Source: Ancylobacter polymorphus
Lineage (GTDB): Bacteria > Pseudomonadota > Alphaproteobacteria > Rhizobiales > Xanthobacteraceae
Length of the DNA: 64,000 bases
NCBI RefSeq assembly: GCF_030813495.1
Contig: NZ_JAUSUI010000001.1
Coordinates: 787,239-851,238 of the forward strand
Direction of reading: 5' to 3'
In this document: piece after piece, positions 18,915 through 27,785 of the stretch
Layout of the letters: each line of letters starts with the position of its first letter
Numbering within the stretch: the first letter of the stretch is position 1
Position numbers and translations under genes: made by a program
The notes under the pieces: generated by a model
Databases searched by the model: none
What the model was told of the DNA's origin: nothing
What the model saw: the letters and a program-made list of their open reading frames with translations, nothing else

Positions 18915-19646
18915 TTAGCCGAAGGCGGACAGCGCCGGGAAGGTCTCCAGCAGCCAGAAGCTCAGCTGAGCCATCCAGCCGGAGAGGAAGCCGATGCCGG
19001 TGAGCACGAGCAGCGCACCCATCACCTTTTCCACCATGGGCAGATAGCGCTTGGCATGGCCGAGCACGCCCAGCGCCGGGCGCGCCATCGCCGCCACGGC
19101 GAGGAAGGGCACGCCGAGCCCGGCGGAATAGACCGCCAGCAGGCCCGCACCATGGGTCAGCGTCTGCTCGCTTGCCGCCACGGCAAGGATCGCCGCCAGC
19201 ACCGGGCCGATGCAGGGCGTCCAGCCGAAGGCGAAGGCGAGGCCCATCACATAGGCGCCGAGAAAGGTGGAGGGCGCGTCCACATGCACCCGCTTGGTGC
19301 GGGTGAGCCAGCCGAAGCGCAGAATGCCGAGGAAGTGCAGCCCCATCAGCAGGATGGCGACGCCCGCCACCATGGCGAGTTCCTGCGAATAGTAGCGCAG
19401 ATAGCCGCCCGCCACCGAGGCCCCCGCCCCCAGCGCCACGAACACGGTGGAGAATCCGGCCACGAACAGCACCGCCGCGCCCAGCGTGCGGCGGGCGGCG
19501 GCATCGGTCGGCGCCTTGTGGGTGATCTGATCGAGGCTTGTGCCGGCGAGGTAGCACAGATAGGGCGGCACCAGCGGCAGCACGCAGGGCGAGGCAAAGC
19601 TGGCGATGCCGGCCACGAAGGCAGCCGGAAGAGTGACGTCGGCCAT
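18915..19646 (-). CDS. ccdA: Cytochrome c biogenesis protein CcdA (thiol-disulfide transmembrane transporter)
   Basis: The 243-residue membrane protein has six predicted hydrophobic segments. The two redox cysteines expected of CcdA are present: one in FASPCVLPLVPPYLCYLAG near residue 21, the other in FGWTPCIGPVLAAI near residue 144. CcdA passes electrons from cytoplasmic thioredoxin across the inner membrane to periplasmic thiol proteins used in cytochrome c maturation. No other ccm genes are nearby, so it stands alone. It diverges from the peptidase gene over 127 bp. Confidence 0.93.
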   Translation of the reverse strand: MADVTLPAAFVAGIASFASPCVLPLVPPYLCYLAGTSLDQITHKAPTDAAARRTLGAAVLFVAGFSTVFVALGAGASVAGGYLRYYSQELAMVAGVAILLMGLHFLGILRFGWLTRTKRVHVDAPSTFLGAYVMGLAFAFGWTPCIGPVLAAILAVAASEQTLTHGAGLLAVYSAGLGVPFLAVAAMARPALGVLGHAKRYLPMVEKVMGALLVLTGIGFLSGWMAQLSFWLLETFPALSAFG

Positions 19647-19773
19647 GAAATGAGCAACCCTAGCCTATCCGAGGCCCTCCCAATGCACCGGCCTACCCGC
19701 CGGCGCAATGCGGCGGCTTGGCCTCTACCCGTGATGTGATGCCGCGATCGAAGGCGGCGCGAGCGAGGAGCGT

Positions 19774-20766
19774 ATGCGTAATCTGATCACCGATGTCGCC
19801 GGCCTGTCCGTCGGCAACGCCACCGACCTTACCCTCGCCTCCGGCGTCACCGTGCTGCTGTTCGACGAGCCGACCGTCGCCTCGGTCGATGTGCGCGGCG
19901 GCGGGCCGGGGACGCGCGAGACCGATCTTCTGGCACCGGACGAGACGGTGGGCGCCGTCCACGCCCTCACCTTGTCCGGCGGCTCCGCCTTCGGGCTGGA
20001 TGCGGCGGGCGGGGTGGCGGCGGCGCTGGCCGAGCGCGGCATCGGCTTTCCCGTCGGCGACGCGCGCGTGCCGATCGTGCCCGGCGCGGTGCTGTTCGAT
20101 CTGCTGAATGGTGGCGACAAGAACTGGGGCCGCTTCCCGCCCTATCGCGATCTCGGCTACGCCGCCGTCCATGCCGCCGCGCGCGACTTCCCGCTCGGCA
20201 CGGTGGGCGCCGGCACCGGCGCGACGACGGTGGACCTCAAGGGCGGTCTCGGCTCGGCCTCGATGGTTGCCGCCACCGGCCATGTGGTCGGGGCGCTGGT
20301 GGCGGTGAATGCCTGCGGCGCCACCAATTTCCCCGGCGGCCCGCATTTCTGGGCGGCGCCCTTCGAGCAGGATGGCGAGTTCGGCGGCCTCGGCCTGCCT
20401 AATCCCCTGCCGCCCCTGCCCGCGCGTCCGCCGCTGAAAGGACTGCCGCCGGGCGCCAACACCACCATCGCCATCGTCGCCACCGATGCCGTGCTGACCA
20501 AGGCGCAGTGCAAGCGGCTGGCGGTCATGGCCCATGACGGCTACGCCCATGCCATCTGGCCGGTGCACACGCCGCTCGACGGCGACACCATCTTCGCCGC
20601 CGCCACCGGCCGGCGCCCGCTGGAAGACCCGGTATTCGACCTCGCCCTGCTTGGCGATGCCGTTGTGCGCACCCTCGCCCGCGCCTGCGCCCGGGCGGTG
20701 TTCGAGGCTAAGCCTTTGCCGCAACAGGATACCCTTCCCAGCTGGCGGCAGCGTTTCGGCCGCTGA
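19774..20766 (+). CDS. P1-family peptidase (DmpA / L-aminopeptidase-D-esterase type)
   Basis: The 330-residue protein begins NLITDVAGLSVGNATD and has VRGGGPGTRETDLL and ALTLSGGSAFGLDAAGGV, the typical family N-terminal segments. GAGTGATT precedes the GGLGSAS segment near residues 150-170. The C-terminal half has the NTTIAIVATDAVLTKAQCKRLAVMAHDGYA segment, divided here as NTTIAIVATDAVLTKAQC and MAHDGYARA-like. P1 enzymes are Ntn-type hydrolases processed autocatalytically before a Ser or Thr; which residue acts here is uncertain. There is no signal peptide, so it is probably cytoplasmic. It lies upstream of the betaine-type ABC operon but is separated from it by a dyad element. Confidence 0.88.
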   Translation: MRNLITDVAGLSVGNATDLTLASGVTVLLFDEPTVASVDVRGGGPGTRETDLLAPDETVGAVHALTLSGGSAFGLDAAGGVAAALAERGIGFPVGDARVPIVPGAVLFDLLNGGDKNWGRFPPYRDLGYAAVHAAARDFPLGTVGAGTGATTVDLKGGLGSASMVAATGHVVGALVAVNACGATNFPGGPHFWAAPFEQDGEFGGLGLPNPLPPLPARPPLKGLPPGANTTIAIVATDAVLTKAQCKRLAVMAHDGYAHAIWPVHTPLDGDTIFAAATGRRPLEDPVFDLALLGDAVVRTLARACARAVFEAKPLPQQDTLPSWRQRFGR

Positions 20767-20771
20767 CAACG

Positions 20772-20796
20772 GCTTATTGCGTTGCACGCAATAAGC
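20772..20796. promoter_or_regulatory. 25-bp dyad upstream of the betaine-type ABC operon
   Basis: GCTTATTGCG and its exact reverse complement flank a TTGCA centre, with no T tract after it. It lies six bases past the peptidase stop and about 100 bases before the ATPase start. It could be an operator for the transporter operon or an RNA hairpin ending the peptidase message. A LacI-like look (TTGCG...CGCAA) is suggestive only. Confidence 0.45.
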
Positions 20797-20893
20797 ACCG
20801 GGCCTCTGTCGGCTTTGCAGCCCGGCTTGTCGCATCTGTCCAATCGGCATGGCTGCCATGCGTCTGACACTCACCTCAATAAGAGGGGGGCGC

Positions 20894-22093
20894 ATGAACG
20901 AGACGCAACCACGCATCCGGGTGCGGGGGCTAACCAAAATCTTCGGCGACGAAGCCGGCCGGGCACTGCCGCTGCTGCGCGCCGGTCAGAGCCGCGCCGA
21001 GGTGCAGAAGGCCACCGGCGCGGTGATCGGCCTGCAGGATGTGAGCTTCGATGTCGCCGAGGGCGAAATCCTCGTCGTCATGGGCCTTTCCGGCTCCGGC
21101 AAGTCTACCTGCCTGCGCTGCATCAACCGGCTGATCGAGCCGACCGCCGGCTCGGTGCATATCGACAGCACCGACGTGACCGCGCTGGGCGAGCGCGAGC
21201 TGATGGAGCTGCGCCGCACCCGCTTCGGCATGGTGTTCCAGCAATTCGCGCTGTTCCCGCACCGCACCATCCAGCGCAATGTCGAATATGGGCTGGAAGT
21301 GCAGGGCGTGCCGCCCGCCGCCCGGCGCGACAAGGCGCTCGCCGCCATCGAGACGGTGGGGCTGAAGGGCTGGGACCAGCATTTTCCTTCGCAGCTTTCC
21401 GGCGGCATGCAGCAGCGCGCCGGCCTCGCCCGCGCCCTGGCGCTCGACCCGGACGTGCTGCTGATGGACGAGGCGTTCAGCGCGCTCGATCCGCTGATCC
21501 GCCGCGACATGCAGCAGGAGCTCGTGGCGCTGCAGAAGCGGCTGAAGAAGACCATCGTCTTCGTCAGCCACGACCTCGACGAGGCCATCGCGCTCGGCGG
21601 ACGGATCGTGCTGATGAAGGATGGGCGCGTGGTGCAGCAGGGTACCGCCGCCGATTTCCTCGCCAACCCGGCCGACGATTATGTGCGCCGCTTCGTCGAG
21701 CATATCGACGTGCTCGGCGTCGTCACCGCCGGCGACGCCATGCGCCGCCCGGCCGCCGTGCGCCCCTGGCAGAGCACGGCCGCCGAGGCGCTGGCGGTGC
21801 TCACCCAGTCCGGCGAACCTGTCGTCACCGTGGTGTGCGAGCAGGGCCGCTTCCAGGGCACGGTCGATGCCGACACGCTGAAGCGCGCCGGCACCACCGA
21901 GCTGCGCCTGCTGCTGAGTGACCGCGACGCCTTCGTGCCCCGTTCCGCCACGCTGAACGAGGCGGTGGCCCGCCTCGCCTCCGGGCGCGGCGAAATCGCG
22001 GTGACCGGGCCGGATGGCGAATTGTTCGGCGTCATCGCCAATGCCGATCTCGTCGCCGCGCTGGCGCGGCGCCGGGTCGAGACGGCGCACTGA
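20894..22093 (+). CDS. Glycine betaine/choline-type ABC transporter ATP-binding protein (ProV/ChoV family)
   Basis: The 399-residue ATPase has Walker A GLSGSGKST at residues 64-72, a Q-loop FGMVFQQFALFPHRTI, signature QLSGGMQQRAGLARA and Walker B VLLMDEAFSALDPL. These are specific to the ProV/OpuAA group, as is the insertion before Walker A (residues about 25-45, RAGQSRAEVQKATG). The C-terminal 120 residues form a CBS-type regulatory region. The start is ATG 20894 after a purine-rich AAGAGGGGGG. It energises the permease encoded 12 bases downstream. Confidence 0.93.
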   Translation: MNETQPRIRVRGLTKIFGDEAGRALPLLRAGQSRAEVQKATGAVIGLQDVSFDVAEGEILVVMGLSGSGKSTCLRCINRLIEPTAGSVHIDSTDVTALGERELMELRRTRFGMVFQQFALFPHRTIQRNVEYGLEVQGVPPAARRDKALAAIETVGLKGWDQHFPSQLSGGMQQRAGLARALALDPDVLLMDEAFSALDPLIRRDMQQELVALQKRLKKTIVFVSHDLDEAIALGGRIVLMKDGRVVQQGTAADFLANPADDYVRRFVEHIDVLGVVTAGDAMRRPAAVRPWQSTAAEALAVLTQSGEPVVTVVCEQGRFQGTVDADTLKRAGTTELRLLLSDRDAFVPRSATLNEAVARLASGRGEIAVTGPDGELFGVIANADLVAALARRRVETAH

Positions 22094-22105
22094 CGGGAGG
22101 GACGG

Positions 22106-22960
22106 ATGGATTTCGAGATACCCCGCATCCCGCTGGCCGAATGGTGCGATGTCGCGCTCGACTGGGCGACGGAGCATTTCTCCGGCGTCACCCGGGCGCT
22201 CAGCGCCGTGGTCGGTACCGCCATCGAGTCAAGCACCGATTTTCTCGTCGGCCTGCCGCCCTGGCTGGTCATCCTCGGCTGCGGCCTGCTGGTATGGCGG
22301 CTCACCACCTGGCGCATCGCGCTGGGCACGGTGCTCGGCTTCGCCTTCCTGTGGAACCTCGAACTGTGGCGGGCGACGCTGCAATCGCTGGTGCTGGTGC
22401 TGGTGTCGACCCTGTTCGCCCTCGCCATCGGCATTCCGATCGGCGTCGCGGCGGCGCTCAGCAAGCGGTTCTGGCGCATTGTCGGCCCGGCGCTCGACAT
22501 GATGCAGACCATGCCGAGCTTCGTCTATCTGATCCCCGCGATTCCCTTCTTCGGGCTGGGCGCGGTGTCGGCCTGCTTCGCCACCATCGTCTTCGCGATG
22601 CCGCCGACCATCCGCTTGACCGCGCTCGGCATCCTGCAGACGCCGCCGGAACTGGTGGAGGCGGCGGACGCCTTCGGCTCCAGCCGCTGGCAGAAGCTGT
22701 TCAAGATCCAGCTGCCGCTCGCCATTCCCACCATCATGGCCGGCGTCAACCAGACCATCATGCTGGCGCTGTCCATGGTCGTCATCGCCGCGATGATCGG
22801 CGCCGGCGGCCTCGGCGGCGAGGTGTGGCGGGCGATCCAGCGGCTGGAGGCGGGCCAGGGCTTCCAGGCCGGTATCGCCATCGTCGTGCTGGCTGTCATC
22901 CTCGACCGCATCACCCAACACATCGCCCGGCACATGCGGCGCGACCGCCAGCAGGGCTGA
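22106..22960 (+). CDS. Glycine betaine/choline-type ABC transporter permease (ProW/ChoW family)
   Basis: The 284-residue membrane protein has an amphipathic N-terminus followed by about six hydrophobic segments. MMQTMPSFVYLIPAIPFFG and the EAA loop ELVEAADAFGSSRWQKLFKIQLPLA, given here in part as EAADAFGSSRWQKL, identify the ProW family. IMAGVNQTIMLALSMVVIAA is the conserved segment after it. It forms the channel for osmoprotectant or choline uptake with the preceding ATPase and following binding protein. Confidence 0.93.
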   Translation: MDFEIPRIPLAEWCDVALDWATEHFSGVTRALSAVVGTAIESSTDFLVGLPPWLVILGCGLLVWRLTTWRIALGTVLGFAFLWNLELWRATLQSLVLVLVSTLFALAIGIPIGVAAALSKRFWRIVGPALDMMQTMPSFVYLIPAIPFFGLGAVSACFATIVFAMPPTIRLTALGILQTPPELVEAADAFGSSRWQKLFKIQLPLAIPTIMAGVNQTIMLALSMVVIAAMIGAGGLGGEVWRAIQRLEAGQGFQAGIAIVVLAVILDRITQHIARHMRRDRQQG

Positions 22961-23030
22961 ACCTTCTCAAACGGAAGCAGCGAACGACTTCCGGACCCAA
23001 ACACCCTTTTTCAGAGTGGAGCCTAGCGAC

Positions 23031-23885
23031 ATGTCATTCCTCGGAAACGTCCTCAAGACCGCGGCCATCGCCGCCACCGCGCTCGGCCTCGCCGTCGGCG
23101 CGGCGCAGGCGGAAAAGAAAGACCTCACCCTCGCCTATGTCGAATGGTCCGACACCGTGGTCGCCACCAACATCGTCAAGACGGTACTGGAAGACGCCGG
23201 CTACAAGGTGAAGCTCGTCCCGCTCTCCGGCGCCGCCATGTGGCAGGCGGTGGCGAGCGGCGAGGCCGACGCCATGGTGGCGGGCTGGCTGCCGGCGACG
23301 CATGAGGCCTACAACGCCAAGCTCAAGGACAAGGTGGTCAATCTCGGCCCCAACCTCTCCGGCGCCAAGATCGGCTGGGCCGTACCGACCTATGTCGACA
23401 TCACCTCGATCGAGGACATCAACAAGGACCCCGCCAAATTCAGCGGCAAGGTCATCGGCATCGATCCCGGCGCGGGGCTGATGAAGGCGTCGGAAAAGGC
23501 GGTCAAGGACTACGGGCTGAAGGTGAAGCTGGTGGAGGGCTCGGACGCCACCATGGTCGCCGCGCTCAAGGACGCCTACGCCAAGAAGGAGCCGATCATC
23601 GTCACCACCTGGACGCCGCACTGGATGTTCGCGGAGTGGGACCTGAAGTATCTCGCCGACCCCAAGAACGTGTTCGGCGGCGAGGAGACGGTTAACACCA
23701 TCGTCTCCACCAAGCTGAAGACCGAGGCACCGGAAGCCTACAAGATCCTCGACAATTTCAACCTCTCGCTCGACGACGAGCAGAAGGTGATGGTCGAGAA
23801 CAACAAGCCCGGCGCCGATCCCGCCGCCACCGCCAAGGCCTGGGTCGCCGCCAACAAGGCCAAGGTCGACGCCTGGATGAAGTGA
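23031..23885 (+). CDS. Glycine betaine/choline-type ABC transporter substrate-binding protein (OpuAC/ProX-like)
   Basis: The 284-residue protein has a signal peptide ending AQA (residue 27). The mature part starts KDLTLAYVEWSDTVVATNIV and includes the AMWQAVASGEADAMVAGWLP segment, here cited as GEADAMVAGWLPATHEAY, and IIVTTWTPHWMFAEWDLKYL. Trp and Tyr positions of this kind build the aromatic cage that binds quaternary amines in this family. The exact ligand (betaine, proline betaine or choline) is not decidable. ATG 23031 is chosen because GGAG lies nine bases before it; a GTG at 23016 is less likely. Confidence 0.92.
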   Translation: MSFLGNVLKTAAIAATALGLAVGAAQAEKKDLTLAYVEWSDTVVATNIVKTVLEDAGYKVKLVPLSGAAMWQAVASGEADAMVAGWLPATHEAYNAKLKDKVVNLGPNLSGAKIGWAVPTYVDITSIEDINKDPAKFSGKVIGIDPGAGLMKASEKAVKDYGLKVKLVEGSDATMVAALKDAYAKKEPIIVTTWTPHWMFAEWDLKYLADPKNVFGGEETVNTIVSTKLKTEAPEAYKILDNFNLSLDDEQKVMVENNKPGADPAATAKAWVAANKAKVDAWMK

Positions 23886-24125
23886 TTCCGGCGCAATGCC
23901 GCGCCCGCGTTGATCGAAGAGACGCGGGCGCGACGATGCGCCCGCCGAGAAACAGCGCGGGCGCGCGCGCTGCGCCGGCCGCAATGAGATCGACGCGCGA
24001 GCGTCGGTACGAGTGCGCGGGCCCTCGCCCGCCCTCGTGAACGAGCCCGGCCGGGTCGTGCCGGTCGGGTTTGCCTCCACTTGGGCGGCCGGCAGGTCCG
24101 GCCGCCCTTTTTTGTCAGGCGAGCC
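23886..24125. other. Hairpin-rich intergenic region
   Basis: No gene is evident. A 10-bp inverted repeat (23901-23910 with 23922-23931) and further GC-rich repeats fill the space, followed by the terminator at 24083. It could form a structured 3' UTR for the betaine operon. It matches no RNA family I recognise. Confidence 0.4.
24083..24113 (+). terminator. Rho-independent terminator after the betaine-type operon
   Basis: A perfect 10-bp stem (24083-24092 with 24098-24107) with a five-base loop is followed by six T residues. It lies about 200 bases beyond the binding-protein stop and 13 bases from the stop of the converging small-protein gene. Confidence 0.85.
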
Positions 24126-24500
24126 TCAGGGGCACGGCTCCCAGAAACCCTGGGTGCGCTGCGGATTGGTATAGAACCAGCAGTAATTCGGCTGCGGCGG
24201 CGGCCCCGCGAGGTTGACGGCGGCGACGCCGGTGAGGAAGCCGAGCGCGGCACCGGCCGCGACCGCGCCGCCCGGCGGCCAGTAGGGACGCGGATTGACC
24301 ACGACCACGCCGCCGCCGCGCGGCACCGGGCCGTAATAGCGGCCGGGGCCGTAATAATGGCCGGGGCCCGGCCCCCAGGCCGCCGCGCAGCCGCGCCCGC
24401 CGCAGCCGGCGGCGCGCCAGGCGCCGGCTTCCTGCACCGTGCCGAGCAGGCCGACGCTCGACAGCAGCGCCAGTCCGGCAAGAACGCTTCTCTTCATCAT
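24126..24500 (-). CDS. Small secreted Gly/Pro/Tyr-rich protein, unknown function
   Basis: The 124-residue protein has a signal peptide (SVLAGLALLSSVGLLGTVQEAGA). Next comes a low-complexity Gly/Pro/Tyr part with GPGRYYGPVPRGG, then a hydrophobic GAVAAGAALGFLTGVAAVNL segment. The C-terminal signature YCWFYTNPQRTQGFWEPCP has two cysteines. Such short proteins ending in a Trp/Cys-rich tail are common and uncharacterised in Hyphomicrobiales. The ATG at 24500 has GAGGAG nine bases upstream; a second ATG directly follows. It diverges from the inverse autotransporter gene. Confidence 0.7.
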   Translation of the reverse strand: MMKRSVLAGLALLSSVGLLGTVQEAGAWRAAGCGGRGCAAAWGPGPGHYYGPGRYYGPVPRGGGVVVVNPRPYWPPGGAVAAGAALGFLTGVAAVNLAGPPPQPNYCWFYTNPQRTQGFWEPCP

Positions 24501-24791
24501 GACATTTCGCTCCTCAGGGTCTCTCCGGCGCCGGCTCGCGCGCCGTGGATTCGAGGCGGTAATGGGACGCCTTTTCTGCCGCTGCGGCAATAAGTGAGTT
24601 CCGCAAGGTGGCGCGCCGCCGCCGGAAAAGCACCGACCATGAGCCTCATTAGAATACGAACAATTCAAAATTACATTTCTTTTCAATAACTTAGATTCAT
24701 TCGTCGTTCTGTGTGTCGATTATTGGTGCTATCGCACGGGTCGGGCCGGGGCGCGCAAATGCCCCCCGGCACCTTGCCCAGGAGAGTGCAC
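24501..24791. promoter_or_regulatory. AT-rich divergent promoter region of the inverse autotransporter
   Basis: This 291-bp gap holds no gene. The part from about 24645 to 24730 is markedly AT-rich for this genome (for example TTCAAAATTACATTTCTTTT), unlike all other intergenic regions here except that before the liv operon. It probably carries the promoter and perhaps silencer or activator sites for the surface protein gene. GGAGAG lies about five bases before the ATG. Confidence 0.45.
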
Positions 24792-26957
24792 ATGAGACGC
24801 GCCGTATTTCCCGTGATGGTCGCGGCAACGGTGAGTCTGCCGGCGATGGCTGAACCGCGGGGCCCGTCCCCCGCCTCGGTGGAAGCCACGCTCGGCAGCG
24901 TTGGAAACGAAGCCTTCGGCAGCTTCGACCTGTTCCTGCCCATGCTGGGCGACAGCGACAGGCTGCTGTTCCTTGACGCCCGCGCCAGCTTCGGCAGCGA
25001 ACAGGAGATCGAGCAGGGCTCGCTCGGCCTCGGCTACCGCTTCCGTCACGACAATGGCTGGGTCTACGGCGTCAACGGCTATTTCGACTATCTCAACAGC
25101 ACCTATGACAATGACTTCACCCAGATCGGGGTCGGCGTCGAGGCGCTGAGCCAGGATTGGGAACTGCGCGCCAATGGCTATCTCCCCGTGGGCGACATCG
25201 AGGCCGCGCTCGCCAGCGCCAATGCCGCGCTGATCGAGGCCGGGCGGCTGGTGTTCCGCGCCGGCGAGGAAACCGCAATGAAGGGTTTCAACGGCGAAAT
25301 CGGCTACCGCCTGCCCTTCCTCTCCCCGGAGGATCTCACCCAGATCAAGCTGTTTACCGGCGGCTACTGGTACACGGGCGAGGGCGTGGAGGACGTGCCG
25401 GGCGTCTCCGCCCGTATCGAGCTTTCCCGCGCCGGGCTGCCGGCCTTCGGCAACGGGTCGCGCCTCACCCTCATTGCCGGCCTGACCTATGACGAGCAAT
25501 ACGACACGCAGGGCATTTTCCTCGCCCGCCTGCGCGTGCCGCTCGGCGACACGTCAGGACAAGCGCCCTATGACCCGCTCTATCGCCGGGTCGAGCGTTC
25601 CGATGCCATCCGCACCCATGTCGGCGCCACCGGCGGGGCGGAAGCGGCGGTCTATACGGAAACCGGCGCGGTCGCCGGCCGCGTGGTCGCCATCGGCGCG
25701 GGCGACGACGCCGGCAGCATCAATGCCCGGCTGGCCGAGGCGGGGAATGGCGCGCTGGCGCTGGCCTCCGGCGCGATCAATGTCGATTCCACCGTCTCGC
25801 TCGGCACCGGCCAGTATCTGCTCGGCGGTGGCGGCGCGGTTTCCGTGCGCGGCGCGGTGAGCGGCGGCACCGCGCTGTTCCGCAACGCCCTGCCGGCGGC
25901 ACGGCTCACCGGCACCGACCCGCTCGACGATGTCGTCTCGCTCGACGGCGACCGCAGCGCGGTGGCCTCGCTGTCCATCCGTGGCGGCCGCTCCGGCGTG
26001 GTGGCGGAAGGCGTCTCCGGCATCGTGATGCGCGATTTGGACATATCGGGCACCAGCCAGCACGGCATCGCGCTGGAGACGGTCTCGGGCGCCACGATCA
26101 GCGCGACCCGCATCCATGACCTCGCCTTGTGCGAAAACAATACGGACTGCGAATGGTCGATCTTCGATCCGAACGTGGTGCACAATGCCGGCATCGCCGC
26201 GCTGGCGGTGGAAGACCTCACCCTGCGCAATGTGGCGATGGAGAATGTCACCTACGGCCTCTTCGTCGGCAGCCGCTATGAGGAAATCGACTGGGAGAAT
26301 GTGATTACCGGCCAGAGTGCCAACCTCACGGTCGAGAACCTCTCCATCGTCAACAGCCGCCGCGAAGGCATCCTGCTCGTCGGCGTCGATGGCGCCGCGC
26401 TGCGCTCCATCAGCATCGACAATTCCGCCATGGACCGCTCGATGGACCTGATCGTGCTGCAGAAGACCGCGCACGCCACGCTTGAGGACCTCACCCTGCG
26501 CGGCGGCATCAACGCGCTGATGTTCGCCTCGTCCTTCAACCTGCCGGGCGTGACGACCGACATAGCGGTGTCCAATGCCTTCATCGAGGATACCTACCGC
26601 GCCGGCATCTTCCTCAACCCGTCGAGCGACATCAGCTTCACCAATGTCACCATCTCCAATCCGGGCAGCTATGGCGTCTATTTCTATGGCGACGCCTATG
26701 GCTTCGCCGGTGGGCCGGTGACCGGGGTGAGCTTCACCGATGTCGAGGTGATCGCCAGCGGCAGCTCCGCCGTCTATGTCTCGGGCCCCATCCAGGATAT
26801 TTCCGGCAACATTGCCACCACCAATGTCCCCGCCCCCTGCTCGGCCGATGCCGGTTCCTGGTCCGGCACCGAGTTGACGCAGACCGGCGGTCAGGTCTTC
26901 GCCATCGGCGGAGCGACCGTGCCGGCCGGCACGCTCTCCGCTTCCTGCGGACTCTGA
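24792..26957 (+). CDS. Inverse autotransporter (intimin/invasin-type barrel) with parallel beta-helix passenger
   Basis: The 721-residue protein has a signal peptide ending AMA (residue 20). Residues about 25-265 match the inverse-autotransporter beta-barrel: FDLFLPMLGDSDRLLFLDAR, the LGLGYRFRHDNGWVYGVNGYFDY region (cited here in part) and EIGYRLPF. Tyr/Phe-ending strands alternate with turns. In type Ve secretion this N-terminal barrel sits in the outer membrane and exports the C-terminal passenger. Residues about 330-700 form a repetitive beta-helix with motifs such as VMRDLDISGTSQHGIALE, LTLRNVAMENVTYGLFVG and ISFTNVTISNPGSYGVYFYG, resembling NosD/pectate-lyase-like helices rather than Ig-like domains. 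Two Cys pairs occur, LCENNTDC and one near the C-terminus. It is probably a surface adhesin or glycan-binding protein. Confidence 0.82.
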   Translation: MRRAVFPVMVAATVSLPAMAEPRGPSPASVEATLGSVGNEAFGSFDLFLPMLGDSDRLLFLDARASFGSEQEIEQGSLGLGYRFRHDNGWVYGVNGYFDYLNSTYDNDFTQIGVGVEALSQDWELRANGYLPVGDIEAALASANAALIEAGRLVFRAGEETAMKGFNGEIGYRLPFLSPEDLTQIKLFTGGYWYTGEGVEDVPGVSARIELSRAGLPAFGNGSRLTLIAGLTYDEQYDTQGIFLARLRVPLGDTSGQAPYDPLYRRVERSDAIRTHVGATGGAEAAVYTETGAVAGRVVAIGAGDDAGSINARLAEAGNGALALASGAINVDSTVSLGTGQYLLGGGGAVSVRGAVSGGTALFRNALPAARLTGTDPLDDVVSLDGDRSAVASLSIRGGRSGVVAEGVSGIVMRDLDISGTSQHGIALETVSGATISATRIHDLALCENNTDCEWSIFDPNVVHNAGIAALAVEDLTLRNVAMENVTYGLFVGSRYEEIDWENVITGQSANLTVENLSIVNSRREGILLVGVDGAALRSISIDNSAMDRSMDLIVLQKTAHATLEDLTLRGGINALMFASSFNLPGVTTDIAVSNAFIEDTYRAGIFLNPSSDISFTNVTISNPGSYGVYFYGDAYGFAGGPVTGVSFTDVEVIASGSSAVYVSGPIQDISGNIATTNVPAPCSADAGSWSGTELTQTGGQVFAIGGATVPAGTLSASCGL

Positions 26958-27037
26958 GCCGTTAGAGAACGCCGGGACGGCATTGCCGCCCCGGCGCCTT
27001 GATGCTACGCCCCCGGCACACAGCCGGAGCCCCCGCC

Positions 27038-27724
27038 ATGTCCACCCGTCCGCTGATCCTCTCCCCCTCCATTCTCGCCTGCGACTTCGCGCGCTTTGGT
27101 GAGGAGGTGCGCGCGGTCGACGCCGCCGGCGCGGACTGGATCCATATCGACGTGATGGACGGGCATTTCGTGCCCAACATTTCCTTCGGCCCTGACGTGG
27201 TGAAGGCGGTGCGCCCCTATTCCGCCAAGCCGTTCGACGTGCATCTGATGATCGCGCCGGCGGACCCGTATCTGGAAGCCTTCGCCAAGGCGGGCGCCGA
27301 CCATATCACCGTCCATGCCGAGGCCGGCCCGCATCTGCACCGCTCGCTGCAGGCGATCCGCGCGCTGGGCAAGAAAGCCGGCGTCGCGCTCAACCCCGCC
27401 ACCCCGGCCAACGCGGTGGAGCACGTGCTCGACCTGATCGACGTCATCATCGTGATGACGGTCAATCCCGGCTTTGGCGGCCAGGCCTTCATCCCCTCGG
27501 TCATGGACAAGGTAGCGACGCTCTCGGCCATGGTGGGCGAGCGGCCGATCCATATCGAGATCGACGGCGGCGTCACCAAGGACACCGCCGCCGCCTGCAT
27601 CAAGGCCGGCGCCAATGCGCTGGTCGCCGGCTCCGCCGTGTTCAAGGGCGGCGCGGAGGCCTATGCCGGCAATATCGACGCCATCCGCAGCGCCGCCCTG
27701 CGGGCGCGCGGCGAACTGGTGTGA
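27038..27724 (+). CDS. rpe: Ribulose-phosphate 3-epimerase
   Basis: This 228-residue TIM barrel interconverts D-ribulose 5-phosphate and D-xylulose 5-phosphate in the pentose phosphate (and Calvin) pathways. Conserved elements are [31 protein letters not shown] with the metal-ligand Asp and His, [18 protein letters not shown] and the C-terminal [11 protein letters not shown] plus [12 protein letters not shown] phosphate-binding region. Length is normal. ATG 27038 gives the family N-terminus [13 protein letters not shown]. Confidence 0.96.
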   Translation: MSTRPLILSPSILACDFARFGEEVRAVDAAGADWIHIDVMDGHFVPNISFGPDVVKAVRPYSAKPFDVHLMIAPADPYLEAFAKAGADHITVHAEAGPHLHRSLQAIRALGKKAGVALNPATPANAVEHVLDLIDVIIVMTVNPGFGGQAFIPSVMDKVATLSAMVGERPIHIEIDGGVTKDTAAACIKAGANALVAGSAVFKGGAEAYAGNIDAIRSAALRARGELV

Positions 27725-27785
27725 GCGCTCAGGCTCGGTCGGCAGCCTGAACAGGAGCGCCAAGGGGCGGGCGATGTCACCGGTC

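Noticed and set aside
23886..24125. Structured intergenic DNA considered as a riboswitch or small RNA
   Set aside because: It has several hairpins but no recognisable conserved core, and lies downstream rather than upstream of the transporter operon.
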